NCBI RefSeq assembly: GCF_030936135.1 | Contig: NC_082596.1 | Span: 96,332,449-96,396,448, forward strand | DNA length: 64,000 bases | Reading direction: 5' to 3' | Source: Gavia stellata | Taxonomy: Eukaryota > Chordata > Aves > Gaviiformes > Gaviidae | Shown: positions 63,720 through 64,000 of the stretch, in pieces | How positions within the stretch are numbered: position 1 is the first letter of the stretch | Layout of the letters: every line of letters begins with the position of its first letter | Notes under the pieces: generated by a model | What the model saw: only the letters and a program-made list of their open reading frames with translations | Databases searched by the model: none | Told to the model about the DNA's origin: nothing | Program-made: the position numbers and the translations under genes

Positions 63720-64000
63720 CTGAAAAAAAGATAAACAAAATGTAAGTTATTTTTTTAAAAAAATATTTGATCAACATGTTTGCTTTCCAGGAGTTTCCTT
63801 ACTACCCCAAACATTTTTCATTTATGATAAAATATTACATTGTGTGTTGAGATTATCGCAGCTTGTTTGAAACTGAAAAGGCACCTGACTAACAAGCTCT
63901 ATGCATAAGAGCTTTAAAATAGAATACAACGCTACTGCTGCACTTCTGAGATGCTCTCCAAGAATATCCCATCCCAGAAAAGTCCCGCCAAGTGTCAGGG
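63720..64000 (-). other. MCUR1: MCUR1 intron 1 (3' part)
   Basis: AT-rich sequence upstream of the exon 2 acceptor, continuing off the right edge. Exon 1 is not present here. Confidence 0.85.

Overview
This is nuclear DNA from a bird. CR1 retrotransposon fragments in both orientations are the main interspersed repeats, and two vertebrate genes, RANBP9 and MCUR1, can be read exon by exon on the minus strand with intact splice sites. Introns are short (1-8 kb). There is one strong CpG island and no bacterial, viral or plasmid gene organisation. I cannot name the species.

Layout. 1-2117: part of RANBP9 intron 2. 2118-2229: RANBP9 exon 2 (start of the SPRY domain). 2230-10555: RANBP9 intron 1. 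10556-11003: RANBP9 coding exon 1, inside a CpG island of about 10.24-11.89 kb that also holds the 5' UTR and promoter. About 11.9-47.5 kb: intergenic, with no gene I can defend; it holds young and ancient CR1 copies, an 11-copy perfect 25-bp purine minisatellite, a 1.4-kb pyrimidine-skewed block and a few stretches that look like regulatory DNA. 47.5-64 kb: MCUR1 from its putative 3' end to exon 2. Eight coding exons are resolved to the base, giving the C-terminal 219 residues and the stop codon. MCUR1 exon 1 (mitochondrial targeting region) lies beyond base 64000, and RANBP9 exons 3 onward lie before base 1.

The two genes are neighbours in the same orientation, as I recall for human 6p23, so the window is a conserved vertebrate synteny block. 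They are not known to work together. RANBP9 is a scaffold of the CTLH/GID ubiquitin ligase in cytoplasm and nucleus. MCUR1 is an inner-mitochondrial-membrane coiled-coil protein linked to calcium uniporter assembly and to cytochrome c oxidase assembly.

I found no previously undescribed biological system. The most interesting items are the perfect purine minisatellite, a tail-to-tail CR1 pair inside an MCUR1 intron, a run of four phase-0 MCUR1 coiled-coil exons, an inverted YY1-like pair upstream of RANBP9, and an unassigned exon-like segment at 13.8-14.1 kb.
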